Positions 44,593-55,391 of a DNA stretch of 64,000 nt are shown one piece after another. Source of the stretch: Flaveria trinervia (Eukaryota; Streptophyta; Magnoliopsida; Asterales; Asteraceae); NCBI GenBank assembly GCA_025506515.1, contig CM046457.1, positions 36,280,231-36,344,230 on the forward strand, written 5' to 3'. How positions within the stretch are numbered: position 1 is the stretch's first letter; every line of letters begins with the position of its first letter. The notes below the pieces were generated by a model, which was not told where the DNA came from, did no database searches, and was given only the letters and a program-made list of their open reading frames with translations. A program made the position numbers and the translations under genes.

Positions 44593-44765
44593 TCACACTT
44601 TACTCCAGTTGATGGTTCATCCGCATATGATCCTCGGATGTTTGTTACTTGTAAGAAACATATCTAAAGAAAAACAAAATGTTCACCCGCAATGGTTTCT
44701 TACATTTAATCAATTTCACAAATTGATTAAGTATATTGTTTGTACCTCCAAACATACATAAATCA

Positions 44766-44767
44766 AA

Positions 44768-44799
<32 letters not shown>

Positions 44800-44802
44800 G
44801 TT
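44766..44802. repeat. CA/TA microsatellite
   Basis: About ten CA followed by about six TA dinucleotides, inside the E LTR. Confidence 0.95.
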
Positions 44803-44916
44803 AATCTATACATTTAATGCATACATAATAATAAATTACCACCATTCATTAAAGATATTAATTCAAGTACTAAGCCTATACAAAATGGACTAGATCTACT
44901 AATCCTAGACCTAACA

Positions 44917-44931
44917 ATACTCCCTCTTAGG
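44917..44931 (-). other. Copia E polypurine tract
   Basis: The minus strand reads CCTAAGAGGGAGTAT, directly before TGTTAGGTCTAGG. Confidence 0.8.
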
Positions 44932-46128
44932 CTTAGATACTTATTAATCATTTCTTCAAAACTGAAAGCTCCTTTAATCTTGAAAACATCTTCTTGTTGA
45001 AAGTTGATACCGAATCCTTTTGATCATCATATTTGTACATGATCTCCATCTGGCATATCCTTTGGAGTGTCTCAAAAGTCAGCCCCAATACATCTTCTTC
45101 TATGGTGAGGGTTCCCACAACACACTAAATGTGAACAATTTACAGCTCATCTTCTCCTATGATTCTCAGTTTTGATATATCTTCAAAGTTGGCTCCTTCC
45201 AGCATCCTAGCATTATGCCTTCTTCTTTTGTATGCTTGGCGTGTAGTTTATCCACAACTTGAATCATGTGCACATATAGACACAAGTCATTATAAGCCTT
45301 TTCATTAGTTAGCTTTGGAAAGAATTTGTCATGAAGATATGAAGGATAGCTTCGGTGAAGCAGTTTGATCTCCACTAGGTCAAAAATTTGAATCTTCTCG
45401 GCCTTCTTTCCTTCAGCATTCCTCAGTAGCACTAGCTCTTTTGTTTTGTCAACATAACCCTATTCTATTATGGGAGATGTGTATTGATTTCGCATAAAGC
45501 TTTTGATAGATGCTGCATTTTCATGGCTGTATCCCACCCTTTTCACATTTCCTCATCAAAAGTTAACATGGTTTTGTTGTTCTTTTGATTATTTGAATTA
45601 TCTTTCTATGATCATCATCATCTCTCTTAGGTTCCTTAAGCATATCATCTATGAATTTTGTCTTGAATTTTCCCACCAACACAGAGAAATCTCTTCCCCT
45701 TGAGTTAATTGGATAGTGAGACATTATTAGACTTTGCAGGCCTTGATATCTCCCTCATGAAGCCTCAACAATAATTTTGTATCATGGAAATACTGAATTC
45801 TTCCAGAGGTACTTTAGATAACTGCACAATCCCAGTCTGGATCATATTTCTAGGTGATAATCCTATTTTCTTCCACAGAACTGGGATTTGTGATATAATC
45901 ATATAGCTGTATCAGAGTTGATTTCTATTCAGTGATTTCTCTAACAGTTGTCCCTAATGGCCACACTTTGCTAGGAATGACTTCTCTGGTTCTCTGTTTA
46001 GTTTGTCTTTGCCTTTGTGCTGATCATTAGATTCAACATTTATAGGATCAGCAGAAAGTTTGATTTGGTGCTCATAGGTTGGATTTGGAGCTTCAGTTCT
46101 GAACCTTACTCCTGATTCAAGCTCAATA
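44932..46128 (-). pseudogene. Copia E additional-ORF region, C-terminal part
   Basis: Located directly upstream (minus strand) of the polypurine tract, as the aORFs of C are. Fragments: 45432-45166 (LVEIKLLHRSYPSYLHDKFF...KAYNDLCLYVHMIQVVDKLH), and short pieces further right such as VPLEEFSISMIQNY near 45790. It is dense in stops and shifts. I recognise it by position and composition, not by close similarity to the other aORFs. Copia F interrupts it at 46128/54099. Confidence 0.5.
46124..46128. other. Target site duplication of copia F, left copy
   Basis: CAATA, identical to 54099-54103 on the other side of F. It proves that F inserted as a unit into element E. Confidence 0.9.
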
Positions 46129-46947
46129 TGATGGTTTTTGCAACAAGTTAATCAAAGCAAGTTAAACCATTTTAAACTTGTAAAATGCAGCGGAAATATG
46201 AATTAAACATGTTGTTACATTCTGAAAATTTTCACCATTAAAAACATAAAATAAACCCAGGAATGTGGTTCATATTAATATATGTGAAATAGTGTGCTGT
46301 CAAACCAAAAATCAACCATAGATGATCAAAGATACAACCTTTCTTACACAAGATGTTGTAGATGTATAAGATGAAGAAGATGGTGTTCTTGAATGTTCAG
46401 CCCCTAGAGAGAAAGCCTCAAGTAGTAATGCCCACAAGCTCTTCCAAAACCTAGCTAGTTAGGGAGCTCAACACCAAAACTCTAAAAATGTACCTTAAAA
46501 AACCGAATTTTTAGCCTTGTTTTGAGCTTCAAATCCGAAAATTCTGCAATGGTTTTGAGAAAGTTCTTGCTAAGTGTTGTAAGAGAGAAAAGTGTGAATG
46601 ATGGAAGAGTGTAGGAGAGGGGAAAGTCTTGCAAAGACCAAGACAAAAGGCTGGTCCACATGCCCCAAGGGCTAAGACACTTTTATTTGTTATTATTTAA
46701 CCAACTTAAATAATCAAAAAAACAATTTCTCATGAACAAATTATCCACATATATTGTTCTTTTACAAAAGCAACATTTTAGAAAAACCCATTTTCTAAAT
46801 TGGTGTCCGTATTTATTTGTTTGATCCTATCAACAAATAAATATTAATTCGTGTTTGTATAGCTTGTTATTGGGTATGACCCGACTTGGATCATAACGTA
46901 CTAACCACATCAAACTTGTATGTGTCTTGGGCATATAAGGTCCAACA
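46129..46947 (-). repeat. Copia F 3' LTR, 819 bp
   Basis: The plus strand reads TGATGGTTTTTGCAAC to GGTCCAACA. It aligns with 53172-54098 throughout except for about 108 bp present only in the other LTR (53718-53825). Confidence 0.94.
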
Positions 46948-47735
46948 ATCTCTCACTTGCACAAGATTCATAGAAGATTGATGCAAGCAGTGAATTCAGC
47001 CTAACAACGTTTTACTACCCTTAATACATATGACTAAATGCCATTCAATAACATCATCTCCTTCAAGTACCATACTTGAAATGTTTTAGGTGAATCAATC
47101 ATCTATCCTTTGGTCGCAGATGTCATGTTAAATCCTAGAGACACAGAGTGATCATTCTCCATTGATTTATCTTTATTAGGCCTTAGACATCTTACTCTCA
47201 ACGAATAAGAAGGACATATCCCATCTTCAAAACATACGTCTCTCACAATTACCTTATATCATACCTCAACTCAGACTTATGTACTACTATGTTTCAGAAT
47301 GGCGAAGAGCTAAGTCAAGGTATAATATTGGATAAATATCATGACCCAATATGTATCTCAGGTAAGAGGATACCAAATGATGTTCGCCTTTACTCAAAAT
47401 TACTTATGATCAATGAGGAAGATTCCATGTAGTAATATTTGAGATGCAGGTTAGTCCAATATTTGCATCCAACAAATACCTATGAACTTTTGCAGAAACA
47501 TTTTGCTTTATATTCATCCATATGAATATCTACTAATCCAAGTTCATAATAGCATTACCTTCATACTTGTTCCCACAAGCATGAACAACTACGGACATTT
47601 TGAGTAAATATTTACTCATGGATTTTAAACATGCAAAGTAGGAATATTAGTTGAATCATTATAACTGAATAATTCATTCAAGTAATAAAGGGCTACAATA
47701 TCTCATTACAGAAATTAATGATCAAATCCAGTCAC
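46948..47735 (-). other. Copia F 3' untranslated region with polypurine tract
   Basis: The tract on the minus strand is AAGTGAGAGAT (46948-46958), next to the LTR. The remaining ~775 bp up to the end of RNase H has no ORF or repeat that I can support. Confidence 0.6.
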
Positions 47736-48448
47736 TAGATATTGAAGCCCCATGGCACAAGCATGACTTTCATGCTTCACCTTTTCAAGAAGCTTCGTGA
47801 GTGGATCCATAATGTTTTGATCCGTGTGAACTTTGCGAATACATATCTTTCCCTTTTCAACTTCATCCCTTATGTAGTTGAATCTTCATTCAATGTGCCT
47901 AGTCTTCTGATGTGCACAGGTTCCTTGATTTGAGCAATCGCACCCTCGTTATCATAAAGAATTTCTAAGGTGTCTTGAATGGATGGGACCACCCCTAGAT
48001 GGGCAATGAACATCTTCAACCATGCAGCTTCCTGAGCTACTAATTAAGTGGCAATGCGTTCTGACTCTGTAGTGGATAATGCCACCATATGTTGCTTAGA
48101 GCTCTTCGAAGAGATTGCTCCTCCATTCAAGATGAAAATGTACCCCGATTGTGATCATGAATCATCCCAATCAGTTTGGAAACTCGCATATGTGTAACCC
48201 TTTACTACGAGTTCCTCCTCACCAGATCCATAGATTAGGAACATATCTTTAGTCCTCCTTAGGTACTTAAGTATGTTCTTAACAACCATCCAATGACTGT
48301 TTCGAGGATTTTGTTGGAATCGGCTTGTCATGCTCAAAGCGCATGACATGTCCGGTCTAGTGCATATCATTGCATACATGATGGATTCTATAGCAGACGC
48401 ATACAAAATTCCCTTCATTTTATCTTGCTCGTCCTTTGAACTTGGACA
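47736..48448 (-). pseudogene. Copia F RNase H and RT connection
   Basis: 48418-48155: MKGILYASAIESIMYAMICT, RPDMSCALSMTSRFQQNPRN, KNILKYLRRTKDMFL and GYTYASFQTDWDDS, in which the first RNase H Asp is in an altered A-S-F context with Tyr for Asp. After TGA it continues SGYIFILNGGAIS, SSKQHMVALSTTESERIAT (Glu), AAWLKMFI and LYDNEGAIAQIKEP (Asp), ending near 47740. Confidence 0.87.
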
Positions 48449-49498
48449 TTAAGTCTTACTAAATATCGTTCCTCTTTGAATAGGTACGGTACTTTTCTTA
48501 GAGTTTTCCATCTTGAACCTTTTCAAGATCTTATCAATGTATACATTTTGATTCAAACCTATCAACCACATTGATCTATCCCTAAAGATCTTTATTCCTA
48601 AAATATAGGCGGCTTCACCAAGTTCCTTAATAGAGAAACAGCTTCCAAGCCAGGTTTTTACACCTTCCATGGTTGGAATGTCATTTCCAATAGTAGGATG
48701 TCATCGACATACAACAGTAGGAAAATGGTGATGCTCCCACTAGCCTTCTTATATACACATGCTTCGTAAGCATTTTTGATGAATCCAAATTTGATTATTT
48801 CCTTATCAAAACGGTGATTCCAACTCCTTGATTCTTGCTTTAATCCGTAGATTGATTTCTTTAACTTGCATACTTTGTTAGGATGTTTTGAGTTAACAAA
48901 ACCTTCAGGTTGAACCATATAGAAATCTTCCTCAAGATATCCATTTAGAAAAGTGGTTTTGACATCCATTTACCTAATCTCATTATCATAATGAGAAGCT
49001 ATGGCAAATAATATCCTAATAGACATTAGCATTGCAACTGGTGAGAAAATCTCATCATAATCAACCCCTTGAGTTTGAGTGAAACCTTTTGCTACAAGTC
49101 TAGCTTTATAAGTATCCAAGTCTCCATGCATATCGTTTTTCTTCTTGAAAACCCACTTACTTCCAACTATCTTGGAGTTAAGAGGTGGTTCAACCAAGTC
49201 CCACAATTGGTTGTCATACATGGATTGCATCTCTACGTTCATGGCTTCAAGCCATTTGTCACAATCCAAATTTGACATTGCATCATGATAGGTGGTTGGT
49301 TCATCGGAATCTACCACATAGCATCCATCTATGAAAAATCCATATCTTTCAGGTGGATTACAAATTCTACAAGATCTACGAACATTTTGTGTGTATTGAT
49401 CAACCACTTGACCATTCTCAACATCCTCATGATGAGTGCTAGTGTCAACCAAACGTGTATGGGTTTGTGGTTCTTGATCTGCTCAAGATCCACAGTTC
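48449..49498 (-). pseudogene. Copia F reverse transcriptase
   Basis: 49452-48970: WLEAMNVEMQSMYDNQLWDL, GSKWVFKKKNDMHGDLDTYK, ARLVAKGFTQTQGVDYDEIF. A TAA at 48970 is followed in the same frame by MDVKTTFLNGYLEEDFYMVQ, IYGLKQESRSWNHRFDKEII and the active site LLYVDDILLLE (about 48690). A shift near 48680 leads to 48670-48449 (WLGSCFSIKELGEAAYILGI, NQNVYIDKILKRFKM). YVDD is intact. Confidence 0.93.
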
Positions 49499-50453
49499 TA
49501 GTGCTAGTTCCTTCCGTAAGGAACTTAGCTTCTAAGAACTCAGCCTTCATGGTAACAAACTTCTTTTGTTCCAATGGGTCATAGAAATAATATCACATAG
49601 AATCTCTGGGATATCTTATGAAGATACACTTAGTGGAACGACTTTCTAGCTTGTTTGAGGTAGGAGTCTTAACATAAGCCTCACAACCCCATACCTTTAA
49701 ATATGACAGTGATGGAACCTTTCCATGCCATATTTCGAAATGTGTCGTTTCCACTTTCTTGGTTGGGGCCATATTCAAAATACGGGCTGCAGAGAGCAAA
49801 GCGAAACCCCAAAATGATCGAGGCAATGAGCTTCTAGCCATCATAGATCGAACCATATCTAATAGAGTTCGATTTATTCTCTCGGAAACGCCATTATGTT
49901 GTGGTGTTCTAGGTGGAGATAGTTGAGAGACAATACCATAATTTCTAAGATGATCTCTAAAGGCATCACTTAGGTATTCACCTCCTCTATCGGTGCGGAG
50001 AATTTTTATTTTCTTGTTGAGTTGATTTTCTACTTCATTTTGGAAGATTTTGAACATTTCAAAAGCTTCATCTTTGTGTCTTAACAAGTACACATAACAA
50101 TATCGACTATAGTCGTCAGTACAGGTAATGAAGTATTTTTCATGATACCTAGTCATTGGTTTAAAAGGACCACATACATCCGAATGTATGATGCCTAATA
50201 AATCTTTTGCCCATTCGAACTTGCCACTAAAAGGTGCCTTAGTCATTTTACCTTGTAAACAAGATTCACATACATCGAATGAATCATATTCATTTGCTTT
50301 TAAAAGACCGTTCTTTTGAAGTGTTTGTATGTGCTTCTTGTTTATATGACCAAGACAACAATGCCAGAGATAGGTATCACTCAAATCCAATTTGAGTTTC
50401 TTAGTGGTGGTTTGGTTCAACGAGCTATCATATAGTGTGTTTTCACGAACCAA
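49499..50453 (-). pseudogene. Copia F integrase, catalytic triad intact
   Basis: Open from 50453 to 49593 (286 codons). The zinc domain LWHCCLGHINKKHIQ has His-X4-His, and CESCLQGK has the Cys pair. Core: first Asp in IIHSDVCGPFKP (about 50184), second Asp in ILRTDRGGEYL (about 50003), Glu in GVSERINRTLLDMVRSMM (about 49893). The C-terminal part is WGCEAYVKTPTSNKLESRST. The ORF ends TAT/stop near 49593, after a shift. Confidence 0.92.
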
Positions 50454-50599
50454 TTCATAATAGCATTACAGGAATAGCTTTAAACTAAAATGTGCCATTT
50501 AAAGAAACATGAATATCATTCTCAATAAATGACAAAACATAACCATATTATCTTAATTGGGTAACATAAATAATGTTCCTAGTCAAACTAGGAGCATAA

Positions 50600-50815
50600 A
50601 AAATATTGTTCAAAATTGCTTCCAAACCATTGGAAGCTTCAAGATGTAGTCCCCTCGGCCTTCAACTTAAACCTTTGCCCTATTCCCCATGTATAGGCTT
50701 ACATCCCCTTTCTTGAAGTCCTTACTTCTTTTGAACCCCTGCAATAAGTTGCAAATATGAGTTCCACATCCGGTATCCAATACCCATGTGTTAGAGGATA
50801 TCAAATTAAGATCAA
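50600..50815 (-). pseudogene. Copia F protease
   Basis: SSNTWVLDTGCGTHICNLLQ (about 50800-50741) holds the Asp-Thr-Gly active site. The family phrase FKKGDVSLYMGNRAKV follows to 50670. It is broken by shifts towards the integrase. Confidence 0.85.
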
Positions 50816-51740
50816 TATGAATCATGAAAATTGTACCTGAGGTTTGCCTGACATCCCTCTTTGCTTGCAAATCTTTGAGATGGACGGGCAATTTCTTGCC
50901 CAATGTCCAATCTCCCCATACTTAAAGCATGGGTCATTTGATGCAACCTTTTGCTTCTTCTCTGCTGGTTTTGGTGGTGGTGCTCTTACCACTCCCTTTC
51001 CCTTTCCCTTAACGTGCCCTTTACCCTTGGCAACATTTGCCTTGGTTGCGGGGTGAGGCCACTTCTTGTTCCCACCTTCCTTGATGGTGACAACGGGTAA
51101 AACCCATTTACCCATGGCCGCCTCGACAGTTTTGAGCATTAATGAAGCTCACAGATGTTCTAGTCCCAGCCGTTCATGTTATAGTTCATGACAAAGTTGT
51201 CAAACCTTTTTGACAAAGAGTTGAGGATCAAATCCATAACCAACACTTTCGAGACTGGACAATTTAGCCTTTCGAGGCCGTGAATGTGGCTTTTCATCTT
51301 AAGTACATCAGAGGAAACAGATTGGGTGTCGTCCATACGACACGCATGGAGTGCTCGAACCATTTCGAAGCGCTCAACCCGTGCTTGTTGTTGGAACGTT
51401 TCCTTCAACTGGGTTATCATGTCGTATGCTCCATGATGTTCATACTCCTTTTCGAGATCTAGAGTCATACTTGCCACAAGAGGTAAGACACTTGGATCGA
51501 GTTCTCAGTGTATTTTACCCAATTATTGTAGGCCTCTGCATTATCCTCACTAGGTTGATCGGGAATCGGATCGTCTAATATGTATGATCGTTTCTCTTGC
51601 TTGAGAACAATTCTCAAGTTTTGAAACCAATCAATAAAGTTATTATGGTTTAGACGCTCCTTTTGGAGAATGGTCCTTGGTGAAAGTGAGTGAGCTGATG
51701 GGATTTTATTGTTCTTAGTATTGTTGGTAGCTATCTACAA
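50816..51740 (-). pseudogene. Copia F gag with zinc knuckle
   Basis: The N-terminal part 51720-51480 reads KERLNHNNFIDWFQNLRIVL, KQEKRSYILDDPIPDQP, then stops. 51477-51160 carries DMITQLKETFQQQARVERFE, the HACRMDDTQSVSSDVLKMKS helix and GLERLNCPVSKVLVMDLILN. 51139-50822 is basic (KGKGHVKGKGKGVVRAPPPK), with a knuckle CFKYGEIGHWARNC in which the second Cys is Tyr. The start lies near 51740, but I see no certain ATG. Confidence 0.85.
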
Positions 51741-53156
51741 GATATAACAAAGTTCAATTTTAGTAATTTCGATGTTGTTCGTATTTTAATAATTAAAACC
51801 CCTTCCAAGTGTCTTACACAATTTCAAATCTATAATCCAATGTTACATTTAAATAGTGGTTAGGTGACCTTTATCCTATTATTTAAATTAACAAGGTAGT
51901 CAATGTTTCGACAATTGCAACCCATTGCAATTTCTAGGGTATGAGTTCGACTTTAAAACATCATGTGTATAGTTGGCATGTTAATCCCATTAACATCTTT
52001 GTAAAACATATTGTACATGATTCGTTTCACATGGTTTGCAAATCAAGTTACCCTACTTGCACACACATGTGAGTTTTCCAACATAAGTGCTTAGGTGACC
52101 TTTATCCCACAAATATGGTATCCCCACCTCAAATCACAAGTTCCTTCAAAATGGTTAGGTGACCTTTATCCCATTCATAGTTTCAAATGACTTAATGTTG
52201 TGCAAAAGGACGGTGTTAAACTTGTTTTAATTTTTTTTTTAGTTTTCATAATCTTAGTTTATATGTACCTTATATTTGCACGCTTTCAAATACAAGATAC
52301 CCTATGGTTCACTTTTAACAAAACCTCTTTTATTAAAACCATTAATCCTTTTAATAACGTTTTATTAATCACTTAATGATTAAGAACCATCAAAGTTTCA
52401 GCTTGTAAACTTTGTTAATGAGTTTGTTATGAATAACCAAATGACAAACAATCAATCAAACAACAAACACCCAAACAAGCATAAACATACAAACATGAGT
52501 GCATAACCATAGCCACTAAATTGACCACACTTGTTTGCCATCACAAGTGTTGTCATAAGGTCTTTCCTAAGGGTAGAGATGACACATCAAAATGTGTCCA
52601 TGAACTCCCACTTGAATCCAGATCCAAAAGCTTCAAGTGCCTATGTCTTTTGTTTCCTTTGAGTCTTCATCTTGTGCATCTTCTTTTACAAAAATCATAT
52701 CCTAACACAATTTTTCTAATAAAAGAAATGCACCTAATCTGTTATTACATACACAAATGAATAAATAAATTACAACCCAAAATACAAAACACAAAACTAC
52801 AACCCTTACAAGAATCAAAACCAACATGACATACAACAATCAACCAAAACCAAACACATAAGGCCAAGGCTATGTTATGCACCATAATGAGAACATATTC
52901 AACATCCAAAAACAACAATGAACCCCTTATTTTAGCGCTATGTTTCAGCAAAAATAAACTAAAACATTATGGTTTGTCCAAAGAACACAATCACCCATTT
53001 GATGTAAATCTTTCAAGGTTTATACTAAAGCATGCAAGATTAAACCTTGAAACATAAGGGATTCATACATCCACAACAAAACAGCCCCTAATAGGTTGAA
53101 AAGGTACATGAGAACTAACTTTTCAAGACCTTTTGAATCACATATTCCACATAACC
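51741..53156 (-). promoter_or_regulatory. Copia F 5' leader, 1.4 kb, with a thrice-repeated 17-mer
   Basis: A very long untranslated leader. The plus strand has TTAGGTGACCTTTATCC at about 51862, 52091 and 52158 (GGATAAAGGTCACCTAA in the sense of the element). The rest is AT-rich with no ORF that I can support. Confidence 0.65.
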
Positions 53157-53170
53157 GGCTCTATATGCAA
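53157..53170 (-). other. Copia F primer binding site, degenerate
   Basis: The minus strand reads TTGCATATAGAGCC, immediately after the LTR end CCCATCA plus one base. The iMet-type GAGCC core is kept and the TGGTATC part is altered. Confidence 0.6.
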
Positions 53171-53171
53171 T

Positions 53172-54098
53172 TGATGGGTTTTGCAACAAGTTAATCAAAG
53201 CAAGTTAAAGCATTTTAAACTTGTAAAACGCAGCAGAAATATGAATTAAACATGTTACATTCTGAAATTTTTCACCATTCAAAACATAAAAAAACGCAAG
53301 AATGTGGATCATATAAACATATGTGAAATTGTGTGCTATCAAACCAAAAATCAACCATAGGATGTTCAAAGATACAACCCTTCTTGCACAAGATGTTGTA
53401 GATGTATAAGACGAAGAAGATGGTGTTCTTGAATGTTCAACCCCCAAGAGAGAAAGCCTCAAGTAGTGATACCCACAACCTCTTTGAAACACCTAGCTAG
53501 TTAGGGAGCTCAACAACAAAACTCTTCAAATGTACCTTCAAAAATGAATTTTCAACCTTGTTTTGAGCTTCAAATCAAAAAATTCTGCAATGTTTTTGAG
53601 AGAGTTGTTGCTAAGTGTTGTAAGAGAGAAAAGTGTGAATGATGAAAGAGTGTAGGCGAGGGGAAAGTCTTGCAAAGACCAAGACAAAAGGCTGCTCCAC
53701 ATGCCCCAAGGGCGGCCGAATTCACCCATCTAAAATGGGTTCCCCCCTATTTTAGTTTTATAAAAAGTTACTCTCATAACCCTTAATTTTCTAAAATTAA
53801 AACCTCTTTTAATTTTATAGGAATAAAACACTTTTATTTGTTATTATTTAACAAAGTTAAATAATTAAACATACAATTTCTCATGAACAAATTATCCACA
53901 TAATATTGTTCTTTTACAAAAGCAACGTTTTAGAAAAACCCATTTTCTAAATTGGTGTCGGTATTTATTTGTTTGATCCATTCAACAAATAAATATTAAT
54001 TGGTGTTGTATAGCTTGTTATTGGGTATGATCCGACTTGGATCATAATGTACTAACCACATCAATGTTGTATGTGTCTTGGGCATATAATGTCCAACA
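53172..54098 (-). repeat. Copia F 5' LTR, 927 bp
   Basis: The plus strand reads TGATGGGTTTTGCAAC to ATGTCCAACA. It includes about 108 bp at 53718-53825 that the 3' LTR lacks (GGCCGAATTCACCCATC... to AATAAAACA). The ORFs here are chance. Confidence 0.94.
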
Positions 54099-54103
54099 CA
54101 ATA
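54099..54103. other. Target site duplication of copia F, right copy
   Basis: CAATA, matching 46124-46128. Confidence 0.9.
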
Positions 54104-54430
54104 GACATAACATGTTCCATCATTCTTCTCAGCTTACCAACATTTCTTCCTTTAAGCTCATGTGCCTTGTAGTTGTGGCCCTGTAGCCAACAAACCATGT
54201 TGTACTAGCTGAGTTTTGTTGTGTCATGGTGCCCAAGGTCTTTCTTTATTTTGTGGATGGCTTAAAATGTTGTGAATGGCTCATAATTACAATTAGGAAT
54301 CATAAATCCGGCAAACTCAAACTCTTTCAGCATGCCTTTCATCTCAATCAAGTTCATCCTTTCAACCATGTCAAATGGGAACCCATGATTGATCAGGATC
54401 ATAAACACGGATGACTCTGGCCTGCAACTG
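54104..54430 (-). pseudogene. Copia E additional-ORF region, continued right of F
   Basis: Minus-strand text RPESSVFMILINHGFPFDMV, ERMNLIEMKGMLKEFEFAGF and MIPNCNYEPFTTF, stop, then KKDLGHHDTTKLS and HELKGRNVGKLRRMMEH up to the F target site. No match to a known domain. It is assigned to E because F's target duplication joins it to 46128. Confidence 0.5.
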
Positions 54431-55162
54431 CTGAAGAAGATCACAATAGCTGAAGACATCAGCTGATTAGAAGGTCTGAAGAGAAGATCTGAAGACTTCT
54501 ACTGAAGACAAAGTCTGAAAGCAAAGACTCAAGACAAAGTCTGAAAGAAAAGTACTGAAGACAAAGTCTGAAAGAAAAGTACTGAAGACAAAGTCTGAAA
54601 GAAAAGTACCAAAGACAAAGTATGAAGCTATCAGCTGAAGACAAAGTCTAAAAGTAAAAGTCTGAAGAACAAAGACCGAAGAAAAAGACTGAAGACCAAA
54701 GTGATCAGTAGTTGTCACAACAGCTGGAGTTATTAACTTCAGTACTTGTGATGATTTCCTTTCAGTACTTGTAATTTACTTTTCAGTAGTTATAGTTTCA
54801 GTAGTTGTAGTTCAGTAGTTTTATGTTTTTGTACTTAGCATTCTGTGAGATGTAATCAGTAGTTGAGAACATTCTCAGTAGTTTGCATAGTTTCAGTAGT
54901 TTGTATAATTCTGTTAGATGTCACTATCAAGTGACATGAGCAGACGTCACATTCCCTATATAAGAAATGTTGACCTAGTTGTAATGTGTGACATTCAGCC
55001 ACCACGAAAGCATATGAATGAAATATTCCTTTGCATAATTCTCTCTCTATAACCGTTTACCTTCATTGAATATCAATTGTGTTCTTGCGAATTGTCTAAT
55101 TCATTGTTCAAATTCCGCTGCAATCTTTCAAATTAATCAAACTTAGATCACTGATCCTAATA
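54431..55162 (+). repeat. Copia G 5' LTR, start approximate
   Basis: The end CTGATCCTAATA lies before the primer site (TA where CA is usual). The start is uncertain (about 54431-54451), because no second LTR is available. U3 has a 27-bp tandem array with GACAAAGTCTGAAA at 54507-54600, then CAGTAGTT repeats (54775-54905). A GACGTCAC bZIP-type site (54941-54949) and TATATAAG (54956-54963) mark the core promoter. Confidence 0.75.
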
Positions 55163-55163
55163 A

Positions 55164-55176
55164 TTGGTATCAGAGC
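55164..55176 (+). other. Copia G primer binding site
   Basis: TTGGTATCAGAGC, perfect iMet type, 1 bp after the LTR. Confidence 0.92.
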
Positions 55177-55391
55177 AGGTTAATCATTGATCGATCCAAT
55201 AGTTGATCATTGAAACTGCTATTTCAATATCTATGTTTGATTGAATTAGCATATTTGCAAAATTGGTTATAGATCATTGAATTTCTGCTGCTTTTGGTTA
55301 TTTGCTTCGAGTTTTCTCTTGGTTCATATTGAGTTTGCTGTGTTTTGCACTAAATCAGTTAAAACTTAATTGAATTTGGTTGAATCTGAGA

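Larger units (their letters stand above)
43903..44916 (-). repeat. Copia E 3' LTR (minus strand), left boundary approximate
   Basis: The minus strand starts TGTTAGGTCTAGG at 44916, right after a polypurine tract. The other end lies at about 43903-43912, where family C sequence takes over; I could not fix the exact CA end. TATATATA near 44197-44206 gives a promoter on the minus strand. It contains a tandem block (44380-44590) and a CA/TA microsatellite (44766-44802). Confidence 0.72.
46129..54098 (-). mobile_element. Ty1/copia retrotransposon F, complete with 5-bp target duplication, defective
   Basis: LTRs 53172-54098 (5', 927 bp) and 46129-46947 (3', 819 bp) on the minus strand. The target duplication CAATA is at 46124-46128 and 54099-54103. 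The internal order on the minus strand is primer site, 1.4-kb leader, gag, PR, INT, RT, RNase H. There is no additional ORF, and the protein text differs from A/B/C/G, so it belongs to another copia lineage. Stops and shifts are present, but the catalytic motifs are mostly intact. Confidence 0.94.

Noticed and set aside
44222..44667. Several overlapping ORFs of 60-100 codons on both strands
   Set aside because: They are translations of the tandem block in the E LTR, Cys/Phe/Arg-rich strings without family similarity.
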